From Hamiltosporidium tvaerminnensis (taxonomy: Eukaryota; Microsporidia; Dubosqiidae): DNA of 64,000 nucleotides. A model generated the notes under the pieces. That model searched no databases. It was given only the letters and a program-made list of their open reading frames with translations, and had not been told where the DNA came from. The translations under genes and the position numbers were made by a program. The stretch spans positions 647,501 to 711,500 of the forward strand of contig CM061253.1 of NCBI GenBank assembly GCA_022605425.2, in the 5' to 3' direction. The stretch's first letter is position 1, and the number at the start of each line of letters is the position of its first letter. Below are positions 10,787-23,448 of the stretch, piece after piece.

Positions 10787-13700
10787 TATTAAAGTAAAAG
10801 GATTGTTTGAATAATATTGGTCAGAAAATAATACAAGTTAAAATTAGGTAAAAAAATGTTTTTATTCAAATATATTTGGTATTACAGCAGCTGTACCAGT
10901 AGATTAAGAATTTGAAATAATTAATCTTTTTTTTATAATAAAATCTAAGAATTATGATGAAATTCTGGAAAAGAAATTTAACTAGAAAATCTTATAAAAA
11001 TAAATATGGAATCGGTTTCTTTGATAGACAGATATATAAGAAAATAAAAAATATGAACATAAAAAAAAACTGGAAAAAAATAGATTATTTTAAGGAATAT
11101 TTTATAGTAAAAATCTAGATAAAGAATGGAAGATTGGCGATAGCCTTATTTTACAATAAAATAAATTGTTATATTTTGTAAATATTTCATTTCTTAAATT
11201 GTAAAAATATATTTAAAACTTGATATAAATTAGTATTTAAATAAAAATATAAGCAATAATTTTATACAAGAAAAGTTACGAAGGAAGTGCTAATTAATAG
11301 TAGAAAGATTGATCTAACGTTTTAATACTTCCTGGAATGTTTTGTGCTAGATCTTTATATCACACTAGTGGTAAAATTTCGGTTCATGGTATTTTTTGTA
11401 GAAATCAATGTTTTTGTGCTATCAATACACGATATCATATTATTTTGCTCGAGTATCACACACATGTTACTTTCTTAGTATGTAAAAATATAATTACTGA
11501 GCACGATAATTCGTAATTAATAAAATAAAGTCAAATGCTCTGGATTTCCACGAATTAGAAACTATTATAACACACGGCCTAAAAAGAATCCTTGATATAC
11601 TCTTTTCAACGCTATAATAGGAAGAAAATTTATGAACGAAATTATATTCTTTGGATAACTTGAAAATAAAATGGTTTGTACTGGGAGAAAAAAGAATACT
11701 GAAAATAGTAGCAGAAACTCACTCTCGACTGTAAAAACACAAACACAATGCTCTAATATCGTTAATGACCTTGAAATTCCGAATAATCAACCTATTAAAA
11801 AATCTATCTCCACAATAATGCATATGCATACAAATTTATTATAAGATAATTCACCAAAGGCTAAACTGAAAGCCTACATGGTTGGCATGTTTTGCGTTAA
11901 GATCGAGATATGCGAGTCGATATATCGATTTAGCTACAAGTTAACACTACTCTTAGTAGATAATTAGATTCGAAAATTTAACGAGTCTGCTACAACTGGA
12001 ACTTTAGTGGTTTAAAGCAAGCAATTATAGTAAAATATAAATATTTGTTGGATAAATTGTATTTTTTTTTGAATTGTAAAGAATAAACACAGATAAAATA
12101 AACGTGGGTTTACCTTTTTTGGTTAAATTAAAATAATTGTAAAGAAAAAAAAAAGAAATGAGGGAAAAAAACCACTCATTGAAATCAAATTTATATAAAT
12201 TTAAAAATTATTTTTTTAACAAAGAAAAATAATTTTAAATCAAAACTTTTTCTTTTTTAGGAGATTCAATATCTTTTTAATTTGAAAAAATACTCTCTTC
12301 ATATGAATAATAAAAACTTTAGGTTTCAAATGAACTTATTATAAGAATGAAGACAACTTCATCTTTATTGACAATATAGGTAAAAAATACCAATTATTCG
12401 TCGGAATTCAGCATTTCATCTCTGTTTTGAAGAAAGTTTTAAAATATTGAATTTTATTGTGTATTTTTTATTACACTAATCAAAGTATTGCTTGCAATCT
12501 ATATGACGCTTAGATTTTATACTTTTTAAAAATTCAAGACACCAACTTACAGCATTTTTTATGTCCTTTTTTCGTTCTATCATTACAATAATTGATCTTA
12601 TCAGTTCAACTCATCAAAACAACTATTCTCGCTAAAGGAATGGATTAATCCGTTTTTTTTATTCCAATTTCTTATCTCATATTGATATTTATGGTAATAT
12701 ATTGAAAGAGGAATTCATAAAGAGTAATCTTTGGATCCGATCTTTTTGATCTATAAAAAAACCCTTGAAAATTAAGTACTCTCTAGTCTTATAGTATTGT
12801 TTTTTATACTATCTTGATTATTTATAGCTTCTTTATTTAACTTTCTTTATATCAGGCTCTATAATAAAGCGATTTGTTTTAATGTAGCTAACCCGGTGAA
12901 AACAAGCTTAATTTAAACTTGAAAAGTTCTAAACGCGTATATGATAGAACAAAGATTATTTTGAAACTGTTTCTAATCAGTTAAAATTCTTCTAATACCT
13001 TCTTACTAAGAATATGTATATAATTGTAAATCAATTCATAATTATATCGAAGTAATTAATATTTTAAAATGTGATGATAAAAAAATAAGAGAATATGATT
13101 TGAGAAGTTATCTTAAATATATTCAAAAGTGTCAAAAATCTTTAGCGGACAAAATATGCAATTAAATTGATTGTGTTAACATCTATATTTAACCATAAAA
13201 ATTTTATTTTCATAATGTAGGAATAATCTAAATTTTAAATTTAGTAAATATAAGAGAAAGAATACAAATTCAAATACGATTTTAAATATAAAAAAAAAAT
13301 TTATTTTATATAAATTTAGGAATATAAAACCGCTTTGTTTTATACACAATGGTTTTTATAAATATTCTGGCTTTTCTTAATAATCTGGCATTGGTCACCG
13401 GTATCTTTAATATAAACAATAGCACAATTTGAGTTTCTCACCTAGGAAATGCCAAACATCTTTGCCTATACTAAAAACAGGATTTGGAAGCAAAATACTA
13501 ACTTCGAGGAAACTTTAAGCTTATAAATTAATATTTTCAGTTCAAAACCAACTTCTGGAATTTTTTTCAATTGAAATGAAAGACCTGTATCCGATTACAA
13601 TCGATTTTATTAAGAATTAAAAAATAATTTTTTGAAAACCCGAAAATAACTCCGCTTCAACAATCTTCGTTTCAATTTCATACATAATTAGCGTAGTAAA

Positions 13701-15334
13701 GCTAAAATTTTCTTTCTGTATTCTTATTTCTGAGATTCATACTAATAGGCTCCTTTCTTGAGATTAAAGCAGAATAAAGAGTTCCAAACACACGAGGTTA
13801 CCTAAGCATCAAACAGGAAATCATTCACATCATTGCTATTATCACCAACGAGATTGTCTAAACTATAATAGACTATTTATGGGCCAAAAAGAATATAAAA
13901 TTCAAAATCAATTCTATTACCCTTTTCATTTGTGTGTACAGTAATTATCTTTTTCTATAACATATATACTGTCTTTTCAGAAAATACTTCACAAAAAATA
14001 TCTTTTATAATACTGTTTTAAATAGCTGAGATGAGATTTCTATCATATTTTCGTCTAAAAAATTACTATTCATGAGTTGACTTTTGCCAAGCTTTATGAG
14101 TCATTTTCAATACCCTTTTCATTTCGCTCGCATATCGTTACATCGTTTTAATTTATTATAAATAGCAAAATTTAAACAAATTGAACAGTATATTATGTCC
14201 GTTCTTTAGGAATCATAGGGGAACAATGTACCTAGCCTCCTTCTAAAGGCATTACATTTCCTTCATAATTCAATCGGTTTAGTTATTATGATACCATAGG
14301 ATAAAGATCTATACTTTGATATGTAAGTCTAGCGATATAGATCTCTTCCAAAAAAAGAGGAGGTGTATGTATTTTTCGGCTTTTCTCGGGTATGACTTAA
14401 CCTTAGTATGATTTTTTCATTAAGAATATGTGAAACTTTTAATTGTATTTGATTTTCCGTTCTCTTAATAACCTATGGCTACTATTTCTGTTGAGGCTAC
14501 AATAATAAATAATGCTTTAATTCTCTGTATCGCATATTAAACGTTTTAGAATCAAATTTTTCGACTATTTTTTTATAAAATCATAAAGCCCGTCTTGGTT
14601 CCTTAGAGCCGCTATTTAGTGCATTCATAATTATATTGAAGATAATATTTTGCTTTTTTTAAATGTTTCTATGAAATAAAATTCACTTATTTTTCCATAG
14701 GCCCATTGCCGAGATAGATAAAGAGGCGGATCTTAAAATAAAAGATCGTTACCAGTTTCTTGTGTATTCTCAAAATTGTATTTATATCTTACAATGTAAT
14801 ATATAAACATATTCATAAAAGACTTAACTATATTCTCTTAGTTAAAACTTCAATCATCGCATATATTAGCTCTCGAATTTGACTATAATTTTAATATGCC
14901 TTGAAAATCGCCAAAAAGGCATATATATCCAAATAAATATATGGTTTTTATGTTATTGTATTTTTACAGCATATTTTAAATGTACTTACGAAGCTTTTAA
15001 CTTGTTTAGAACACCCCTTTGCTCAGGATACTTTAAAGTACATTTGTAGTTTTTCTTCTCACATTTCTTATTAATTTTATTTAAATAGACCTGTTATTGC
15101 CAGCACAAAATTCTTTAGTAGTATAATCGGTATTATATATTGTTGGTAATATGATTCTGCATAGTTTAATTTTTTTTAATTCAAGATTTTTCTTTTAAGT
15201 TTGAACCAAAGTTTTCGAAACTTTCATAGTATTAAAAAGCAATACTGAATGGTTGCTTACTGAAGTTATAATCAACATGTTAAAAAGATTTCTTTGTTTG
15301 TATATACCTTTATCTGTTCATATAATTAATCTAA
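10787..15334. other. 4.5-kb gene-free AT-rich stretch
   Basis: No ORF of credible length or coding character is visible on either strand. Short patches with more balanced composition (13740-13860, 14580-14740) suggest decayed repeats, but I cannot assign them. Confidence 0.4.
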
Positions 15335-15336
15335 TA

Positions 15337-17089
15337 CTCCCTCTGTCCGGAAATATGGTATACATTTCAAAAAAAACTATAGATTATCGTGAATATAAAA
15401 AATAAATAAGCAACCGTCATGAAATTGTCATAGTAAATATTCATGACAATATAACCTAAAATATTTAACTTTAGTAATATCATTCTTAGTTAAAAAGTTA
15501 CCGCTCAAACATCAGTTTTTTATAAGGTAAAAAAAAATTAGTACCGCTGCAAGACGAATATGGAAAATGTGGAAGGAAATTTGTTAAATTTAGAAAAAGA
15601 GATTCAAAATATAAACAGTTAACTAAAGAACAACGTCAAGGTATTTTGAAAAAATTATTACAGCAGATGAAAGAGAATAAGTTAAAACACGGTGCCATCA
15701 ACGAAATTTCTTCTGCCTTTCAAGTTTCCCGGCTAACCGTTAACAGAATTTGGCATGCAGCACAAACTCAATACAGAAAGGGCAAGATATGTGCCGATGT
15801 ATCTTCAAAAAAGAAAAAAAGATGCGGACGAAAACCTAAAGAATATTCGAACAATTTAGCGCAAATAAGAAAACCCCATTAAATCGTCGAGGAACGCTCC
15901 ACAGTCTTTCCTTTGCAATTGATATTTCAAAATAAACTTTGTTTGATATATTCAAGTCGGGAAAGTATATGAAGAGAATATCTTCTACAGTTAAACCAAC
16001 TTTAACAGATAAAAATAAAATGGACAGATTGAAATTTTGCTTGTCTAAAGTAAATCTTGCCAATAAGGGAGATTTGCTTTTTGATGATTTGTATGACTAC
16101 GTTCACATTGATGAAAAGTGGTTTTATCTAACTAAAGTTAAGCGCTCTTATTACTAAATGTTAAACGAAGAAAAACAGGAGAGAAACTGCAAAAGTAAGC
16201 GATTTATTACGAAAATAATGTTCATGGCTGCAGTAGCTCGACTACGCTATGATGCATATCGAAAGCTTTATTTTGATGGGAAAATTGGAATATGGCCATT
16301 TGTTTATCAAGAACCAGCTTAAAAAAATTCTAAGAATAGGGCTAAAGGGACAATGATAAAAAAAAATGTGGAATCTGTTACAGCAGTCATTGCATAAACA
16401 TGATCATTGATACTGTAATTCCCGCAATTAAATCTAAATTTCCGCCAGCATACAAAAAGAAAACAATTTACATACAACAAAACAATACAAAACCCCATTT
16501 TTCTGATAATGATGCAGATATTGTCGCTCTTGGTTCTGCTGATGACCGGAATATCAAATTTAAGGTGCAACTGGCAAATAGCCTCGATTTAAATGTTCTT
16601 GATTTAGGTTTTTTCAAAACCATACAATCGTTGTAACATCAAGCTTCGCCACACACAATTGACGAATTAATAAATTGTGTTCAAGATGCATTTCATCAAT
16701 TAGAAGCGAATACTCTCGATAACGTTTTTACAACATTGCAAGCATGTATGGAGTCAATTATGCTAACAGATGATGGAAATTGCTATAAAATACTTCATTT
16801 AAGTAAAGGAAAACTTCGTCGCGAAGGTCGACTGCTAGAAAAATATGTATTTTCCAAAGAAGCATACGTTAAAGCTAAATCAAATTTCGAGTGAACTTAT
16901 TAATTTTAATATATATTTTTTTAAATTTTATTTAATATTTACATTAATATTTATTTAATGTTCGAAATAAAGGCAATAATAAACTTGTCATGTACATTTT
17001 TTATTTTTTTTATTTTTTTCGCAAATGTATACCATATTTCCGGACAAAAAAATCGCTAAAATGTATACCATATTTCCGGACAGAGGGAG
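15337..17089 (+). mobile_element. mariner-type DNA transposon (plant-MLE/Stowaway-like ends), inactive
   Basis: The element begins CTCCCTCTGTCCGGAAATAT and ends with its reverse complement, and is flanked by TA at 15335-15336 and 17090-17091, the mariner target duplication. The CTCCCTC-type ends resemble those of plant-type mariner-like/Stowaway elements. The inner part of the right end is duplicated: AATGTATACCATATTTCCGG occurs near 17024 and again near 17060. Total length is 1753 bp, usual for a complete mariner. The internal gene is broken (next entry). Confidence 0.9.
15592..16894 (+). pseudogene. mariner transposase, broken
   Basis: The pieces, in order, match a plant-type mariner transposase. 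An N-terminal helix-turn-helix (ISSAFQVSRLTVNRIWHA) and a basic linker (KKKKRCGRKPKE) lie in 15646-15882. The first catalytic block VHIDEKWFYLTK is in 15939-16157. The second block reads IYIQQNNTKPH in 16400-16636, where the family has IQQDNAKPH. The third block NSLDLNVLDLGFF follows, resembling NSPDLNVLDLGFF. At least four stops separate these (near 15880, 15935, 16157, 16320 and 16635), and the frame then reads on to a TGA at 16892-16894. The second catalytic Asp is replaced by Asn, so the protein would be inactive even if the stops were ignored. Spacing of the last two blocks is in the range of DD39D elements. Confidence 0.85.
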
Positions 17090-17091
17090 TA

Positions 17092-17863
17092 TATTTTATC
17101 TTTTTTACGTTGGCTGCTAGCTTTATCTGCGCGACTTTTTTCTTGCATAGGAAATTCAAATTCTTCAAGCCGTTTTTGCGATCATACATACCTTGAATCT
17201 ATTGTTTTGTAACTTTATTAAGTTTAAAACATAGATTTGCCTTATATGCACTCTTTTAAACATATCTAAAGCTTTACTTTATAATTTTTAATGAAGCTTA
17301 TACAACCATTAATATAATAGTAAATGTTTATAGGAAGATTAGATATGAGATAAGAAATATTCGGTTATATCAATATGATTTTTCTTATATCTGTTTAAAT
17401 CTGTTTTACTTTTAGTATAAAATGTATATCCAAATAAACCTGGAGAAGTTTATTCTTGAAATGCATGTAGAGAAAATTTCGTAAATATTTGTGCCACCGT
17501 ATAAGATACTATAATAAAATTTAATATAGGCCATAAGAATATTTTTAGTTGCGATACGAAATTATTCGCGGTGAGTTCATATCAGAAAGTTTTGGCAAAT
17601 TTTTTTTTTCAAATATTATGGCACTGCAATATTAATATCTTCTTCTTATTTTATCAAAGTATGAATATGAAATAACAATTTTTTTGAAATTCAAAGACAT
17701 AGAAATATGCTTTTCGAATTTCGAAAATATTATTTTTTACTTTGGCATTCACCGGGCTTTATGTTTTTTTTCTATAAACTGCATCTACTATATCATTTCG
17801 GTTTTCAAGGTTTACATCTTTATCGAGATCCTCAAATATTTCACTATAGTTAGGATCAAGAGT
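17092..17863. other. gene-free AT-rich region
   Basis: Nothing gene-like is supported. A 78-codon plus-strand ORF at 17684-17920 overlaps the better minus-strand coding remnant and is considered chance. Confidence 0.4.
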
Positions 17864-18421
17864 CAATGCGATGAAAAAATTTTGTTAACATTTTTCATTT
17901 TTATTTCCACTGCGTCTTGATATTTTTGCGGCATGTTTTTGGAGCTGCCTGAAAAAATGTGATAAAATTACTTGCTTACCTGCATAGAGGCCGTTTCAAA
18001 TAATTGGTTTCGAATTTCTGCCAAATAACTGCATCTTGTGGCATTTAGCTCCATCGGATTAGCCCTGGTGCAATGTATATCATAAATTTCGGCTTTGAAA
18101 TATGCATCTACTACGTACTGTCGATTGAAGCTAACTGCTTCTAAAAATAGATTAAATTTTCTCTTAATTGAAACTAATGGGAATAATATTGTATTGCCGT
18201 AACATTTCTAAGAGCGTGTAGCTTGTTATCTGCATTATAAAGTTTAATTTCATATGCTTGGGTTTCCTCTTTATATGAAGACGAATTAGGCTACATAAAA
18301 CATATATTTTTACTTGTCCGTAGTCTACACGGTAAGTTTCAAAAATCAAAATAGCCCGAAACCCAGGAGGAATTAGCAGCTCTCTATCAATATGGTGTAA
18401 CGTATTTTCTAACAAAAACAT
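17864..18421 (-). pseudogene. decayed protein-coding remnant, unidentified
   Basis: The minus strand from 18421 opens with an 85-codon ORF (MFLLENTLHHIDRELLIPPG...) ending at 18164. About 10 nt further a second frame gives about 65 coding-like codons (about 18155-17960), including VVDAYFKAEIYDIHCTRA and NATRCSYLAEIRNQLFETA. A third short piece follows to about 17864. The composition (balanced charged residues, several Cys and His) is unlike random AT-rich translation. Stops and shifts separate the pieces. It could be a host gene or a transposase/gag relic; I do not recognise the family. Confidence 0.4.
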
Positions 18422-18429
18422 ATGTAACT

Positions 18430-20569
18430 TAATTTTATCTTTTTAGATTAAATTTTATCTTTTTAGATTATAATTGGGCTCTTACTATTTAAATCCTAAT
18501 CGCCCAATTTAGCCAAAATATTTGATAATCATCTAATTCATCCTTCATTTAAGAAACTACCATCAATTCGATTCCACGATAGTTATAATTTTTTGGCTTT
18601 AGTAAAAATATTTTAAATTTAATTTTCTCTATTATCTCCTTATTTGCCATAATTTCATCAAGAATATATAGTTAGGCGTTTGTCTTCTTCTTCTAAATTT
18701 ATTTGAAACCATGAATGGAAGATGAATGTATGATCGAGGATACAGAAACAAATATAACGAACACGGATTAAACTTAAATATCTTTGAATTGAGAAAAAGA
18801 AAAAACTATGTTCGAGATCTTATATTTTTTTAGGAATTTGTTGAAATAAACAGCTTCATTTCAAAATTTCACGTCTTGTTTAACATTATACTCGTTAGTG
18901 TTGTTGTTTCTTGAAATCAGCATATATTAAATCGGCTTTTAGTAATTTTTCAATATTAAAAACATCGCTTGATAAATACATCAAATTTGATTTAGATACC
19001 AGTAAGAGTTCTTATAAGTTGGTTTCGTTAAATTATAGTAATTTCCTATATGAGATACATCTGGTTCTTTAAATTTCAAACCGCTCTCTAAAATTATTAG
19101 GGATATAAGTTGGTTTCGTTAAATTATAGTAATTTCCTATATGAGATACATCTGGTTCTTTATATTTCAAACCGCTCTCTAAAATTATTAGGGATATATA
19201 TTTATTTTGGCTCTTAGTTATTCTTTCTGTTGATTAATTCGCTTTTAAATTTTTCAGTCTTATTAAATTTGAAAAATTTCTGATGATCTATTTCCTCGTA
19301 AAGTCTTAAGTCACTCTAGCTATTTATTTGTTTTTGTTGGTATTATTCTTTTGATTTATTAACTATGGCTTTTTTCTTTAAACTTCTCAATATCAACAAC
19401 TATTTCTTAGACTGAAAAAAACCGGTTGTTAAGTGAAATCACATCCTATCCATTTATAAATTTTGTAAGTCTATTTATTTATAAAAAAAGCATTAATTTA
19501 AACTAATCTATGTATTTCATGATATTTTTTATAACCAAATTGTTTTGGTAAACAAATCGAACTAACTTTACATTATTAAAAATAAGAAAATATTTTTGTA
19601 AAACGAATGTAGTTGCAGTAGCTATAAATGATCTAAATTTAGCCGAAAATATTTCTAATTTTTACAAATTATTTGACTAGGATTATTTTTTTCTTAAATT
19701 CTTACGCTTTTTGGTTCTATTTACACTGCAAATTCTTGCAACCTTGAGCTTGGGCTGTGATTGTAACAATTAAGAAGATATTTTGAACTGGAAGGTATCA
19801 TTGTTTGCTTAAAAATGCATCTTCATGACATATATAGATATTTGATTATATATTTCTTTCTCTTGATAACATTCTTACCTGCTCTTTCCTGACTCTTATA
19901 TGTAGTTTCGCACTATAAAACATTTTCGTCAAGTAAAAGCAATGAGTTGGATAATATTTCAGTATTCTAAGTTGAATATGTACTTCTTTGCAATTTTTGA
20001 ATATTTTTTTTGATTCGATATTGTTTAATGATTAAGCACACTAAAAAAAGGATCTGAACATAGTGATAAAATACCACGATTTTTAGAACACTTAGAACGC
20101 ATTAGGTGTTAAAAAAACCTTGATTTCTTCTATTATAATGATATAGTAGAATCTTAAAAAGTATTTTGAGGAATTAAGTTGAATAACATTTTGTAACAAT
20201 TAAACTTTCTGAAATATGTCATTTTAGAATTCTGCAGATCATTGTAGATTGTTTAAGATTACAAACAAATTACACAAAACTTGAAAGAGCATATTCGTAA
20301 TCAAAATTCTCTTTTAGCATCTCCTTTTTCAAACCAATTAAACATTTCGAGGAATGTCTTCGTAAGCAGATTCTACTATTCCACTAAAATAAATGATAAT
20401 AAAAAAAAGGTTTTTTTTAACAAATTTATATTTTTTTAAGTAATTTTTCCTTTAATGTAATCCTTAGAATTAATGTAAATTGTATCTTAATCGATTTAAA
20501 ATTAAAATTTTTTTAATGGAATTTATCACATATATTTTCAAATCAACTTAAGTTTTTCAGTCTTTTTAA
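18430..20569. other. gene-free AT-rich region with a 90-bp duplication
   Basis: No gene supported. Contains the tandem duplication listed separately and a short direct repeat of TTAGATTAAATTTTATCTTT-type sequence near 18430-18470. Confidence 0.4.
19014..19198. repeat. 90-bp tandem duplication
   Basis: Two nearly identical adjacent units start with ATAAGTTGGTTTCG at 19014 and 19104. Within the unit only a single substitution is noticed (TTTAAATTTC versus TTTATATTTC). The near identity implies a recent duplication. Confidence 0.9.
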
Positions 20570-20820
20570 AAATTCTTTTATTTTAATTTTCATTTTTTTG
20601 TGATTTATTTTAAGCATCTTGTCATTGTTTCAATACCCATTTTTGAAAGATTTTTTTTATTTTAATTTTCATTTTTTTGTGATTTATTTTAAGCATCTTT
20701 TATTCCTGTTTTAACAGATATTTTCGATAGATTTTTTTTATTTTAATTTTCATTTTTTTGTGATTTATTTTAAGCATCTTGTCATTGTTTCAATACCCAT
20801 TTTTGAAAGATTTTTTTTAT
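20570..20820. repeat. three ~80-86-bp tandem repeats at the 5' side of the karyopherin gene
   Basis: The unit TTTTAATTTTCATTTTTTTG...TTTTAAGCATCTT occurs three times, at about 20581, 20660 and 20743. The first and third units share CATTGTTTCAATACCCATTT, whereas the middle one has a divergent second half. The last unit ends about 40 nt before the chosen start codon, so the array is the likely promoter/5' leader of the next gene. Confidence 0.85.
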
Positions 20821-20840
20821 CATAATTTTGGTTTTTCCGT

Positions 20841-20844
20841 CCCC
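20841..20844 (+). promoter_or_regulatory. C-run upstream of the karyopherin start
   Basis: CCCC lies 15 nt before the ATG at 20860 and outside the tandem repeat. It supports that ATG rather than a non-ATG start within the repeat at 20779. Confidence 0.5.
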
Positions 20845-20859
20845 TTTAAAAAAATAGAA

Positions 20860-23223
20860 ATGTCTTCTTTAAAGAATCTAATATCTCAATCAAAAACAGA
20901 TCCATCCGTTCTTTCAGAACTCCAGTCACAACTTAAATTATTAATAACATCACAATCTATTGATCCTATTGTTGAAATTCTTACTTCAGAATCATTTGAT
21001 CATCAATTCTATGGCCTCGTGGTTACCGAACAAAAACTTAAACATTTAAAACTTATAAATTCTTCGGTACAACCGATACATTCTTTAATAGAGGGTTACA
21101 GCGGTATTATTTGTGGTGAAAATAGAGACATTTCAAGCATTCCACCATTTATTCTAAACAAATTTTCGGATATTTACGCTTTACTCGCTATTTATGATTG
21201 GCCTTCAAATTTCCCACATTTCTTACCCCTGCTTACCAATCTATTTCAAGCTAAACATCCATTTTCTTACAACATTTTTGAAAAATTTTTATTCCAAGTA
21301 AATACCAACACAGATATTTCCGAAAAAAGAAGACAAGAATTAAAAAAATCGATTTCTTCTATTTTTCCAGAAGTAAAACCATACCTCATTGATTTTAATA
21401 CAAATTCTTTAAATATTGTTAACAATATTTTAGACATTTATATCAATCTTCTTCAGATCATATCTCCAAATTCGCTTCCTATTCCAAATATTTTCTCCCT
21501 CGCTTCTTTAAATCCAAATAAATCTCTTTTCCTAATTTATGAATTAACAACTTTGGTAGATATGAGATCTTTCTTACCAGAAATACAAAAATTAATTTTT
21601 ACTTTGTCTTATAACTCAAGACTGGTAGATATATTTTCAATACTTCTTAATCATAACCGATATAAAGAAATAACAAATTTTCAACAAATTTCTGAATATG
21701 CAATTTCCGGATTTCAAGGTAGTTCATATGACATGGAATCCTCATTAAACTTTTACAATATTCTATTTAAAAGAAAAGATATAACTGATACTCCCGAATT
21801 TATAAAATTTTATGAAAATATTTCTGCCTGTATTTTGTCAAATCTGATACGAGTATCGAATGAAATTGAAACAGATATTACTTTAAACATTAATTATAAC
21901 AATATTGTCAGTCTTTTCACACTTCTTTCCAAGAAATACCAAACACATACTTACAATATTCTTTCATGTATTAACACTGGACTTCAAATAAATAGAAAAC
22001 TTTCTAAAATTCTTATCAAAAATTTTGAACATAAAGAATCTTTGTGTATAAATGATCCGTACATTATGTGTTATATTTTATATATCAGAAACAATCCGGA
22101 TTGTATAAAATATTTAGAAATTTTAGATTTTAATGATGACGATTCTGTTAAATTGGCAATAAAAATTGTTGGAGAATATGTAAGAAGAACAGATGTAAAC
22201 ATTTTACTTAAAAATGTATTAGTCGGTGTTCGTGAAAAATGTAATAAAAGTGACAACGAATTCTGTGATGAATTATTGATCAATATTTTTCTGTTCTATA
22301 ATGAAAATATTGATGTTTTGATGAATGGAGAATGGAATAAAAAAAAGATTGGAAGGTTTTCTTTGTTGGTGAAAAATCGATACGAATCGGTTGTAAATTT
22401 AACTGAAGAATTTTTTACATTTTTTGTTAATTCTATTCGAATACGAAATACTGATTGTATTTTAATTGGATATAAAATTTGTGGGTTGTTAATTTTAAAA
22501 AATGTAAAATTACCTGAAAATATTTTATCTGTAATTTATGAAGGTGTAGATAATATGAATGGGAAAGAAATAGAAGCATTCTGTAATGAATTTGCCAATA
22601 AATTAGAAATTAGTGTACAACGCGTTTATATTAATAAAGTAGTACAAAGAGTATTGGTATTATCTAGTCAAGAAGTAGAAGATGAAATGATAGGCTGTCA
22701 AAGATCTGTAGTATCTTTTCTTGAAAAATCTATTTTAGAAATATCCAAATCAACATGTTTGGGAAAAGAAGTTTTAGAATTTTATTGCAGTGCTTTGACT
22801 GAAATGATTCTGGTTGGAGAAAGTAGTATTATTCGAAAAATTCGTGGTATTTTTAGTAAAATAGAAATTTCTACCAATTTTTCTGATAGACTTATCTTTA
22901 ATTTACTAACAATTTATAATTCAAATATTTATATAAACTCACAAGAAGATATTTTAAATTTTTGTGTAGATTTACTAATAAAAGGACACACACAAGGATT
23001 CTGTGTGTTGGACTGTAAAACTGAAAACATAGAATCTTTAAGACAGAGTGTTGTTACAAACAGTAGAAATGGAAAAAGTATGGTAAAAGAATTTCTTAAA
23101 AATGTTAAAGGTAAACATATCAGTGAAACTGAAAAAAAAGCTTTTGTCTCTGATCAAGGTTTTATTAAGAAAAGGGATAAATCTAAGGGGGGTGATGTTG
23201 ATATCAGTGGGTTTGGTGTTTAA
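20860..23223 (+). CDS. karyopherin-beta / exportin-like transport receptor
   Basis: The protein is 787 residues from the ATG at 20860 (MSSLKNLISQ). The open frame continues upstream to 20779, but that part is encoded by the tandem repeat and lacks an ATG. The sequence is helical throughout, without signal peptide or membrane segment. The N-terminal FYGLVVTEQKLKHLK resembles the first helices of importin-beta N-terminal domains. IYDWPSNFPHFLPLL resembles the Trp-Pro-rich segment (WP..WP.F) of Xpo1/exportin-5 proteins, and EKRRQELKKSI followed by helices fits the Xpo1-type domain. Such proteins carry cargo through nuclear pores with Ran-GTP. The length is short for CRM1 but typical of reduced microsporidian proteins. 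I infer an exportin-class karyopherin; which one is open. The frame is intact and it is the longest host gene in the window. Confidence 0.6.
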   Translation: MSSLKNLISQSKTDPSVLSELQSQLKLLITSQSIDPIVEILTSESFDHQFYGLVVTEQKLKHLKLINSSVQPIHSLIEGYSGIICGENRDISSIPPFILNKFSDIYALLAIYDWPSNFPHFLPLLTNLFQAKHPFSYNIFEKFLFQVNTNTDISEKRRQELKKSISSIFPEVKPYLIDFNTNSLNIVNNILDIYINLLQIISPNSLPIPNIFSLASLNPNKSLFLIYELTTLVDMRSFLPEIQKLIFTLSYNSRLVDIFSILLNHNRYKEITNFQQISEYAISGFQGSSYDMESSLNFYNILFKRKDITDTPEFIKFYENISACILSNLIRVSNEIETDITLNINYNNIVSLFTLLSKKYQTHTYNILSCINTGLQINRKLSKILIKNFEHKESLCINDPYIMCYILYIRNNPDCIKYLEILDFNDDDSVKLAIKIVGEYVRRTDVNILLKNVLVGVREKCNKSDNEFCDELLINIFLFYNENIDVLMNGEWNKKKIGRFSLLVKNRYESVVNLTEEFFTFFVNSIRIRNTDCILIGYKICGLLILKNVKLPENILSVIYEGVDNMNGKEIEAFCNEFANKLEISVQRVYINKVVQRVLVLSSQEVEDEMIGCQRSVVSFLEKSILEISKSTCLGKEVLEFYCSALTEMILVGESSIIRKIRGIFSKIEISTNFSDRLIFNLLTIYNSNIYINSQEDILNFCVDLLIKGHTQGFCVLDCKTENIESLRQSVVTNSRNGKSMVKEFLKNVKGKHISETEKKAFVSDQGFIKKRDKSKGGDVDISGFGV

Positions 23224-23280
23224 AGTAAGTCAATTGTTGGGTTGGGTTTCTTTTTATGCTAAAATATTGAATTAGATTTT

Positions 23281-23448
23281 TTTTATACTTTTATTTTTTA
23301 TTTTTTATTTTTTATCTTTTATTTTTTATTTTTTATTTTTTATTTTTTATTTTTTATTTTTTATTTTTTATTTTTTATTTTTTATTTTTTATTTTTTATT
23401 TTTTATTTTTTATTTTTTATTTTTTATTTTTTATTTTTTATTTTTTTA
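23281..23448. repeat. (TTTTTA)n microsatellite
   Basis: About 25 hexamer units lie directly after the karyopherin gene, with one TTTTTATC variant near 23310. The array is cut by the truncated LINE, and a few more units follow that element at 24754-24774. Confidence 0.92.

Noticed and set aside
23281-23448. Telomeric repeat
   Set aside because: The hexamer TTTTTA is not a known telomere repeat and unique genes lie on both sides.
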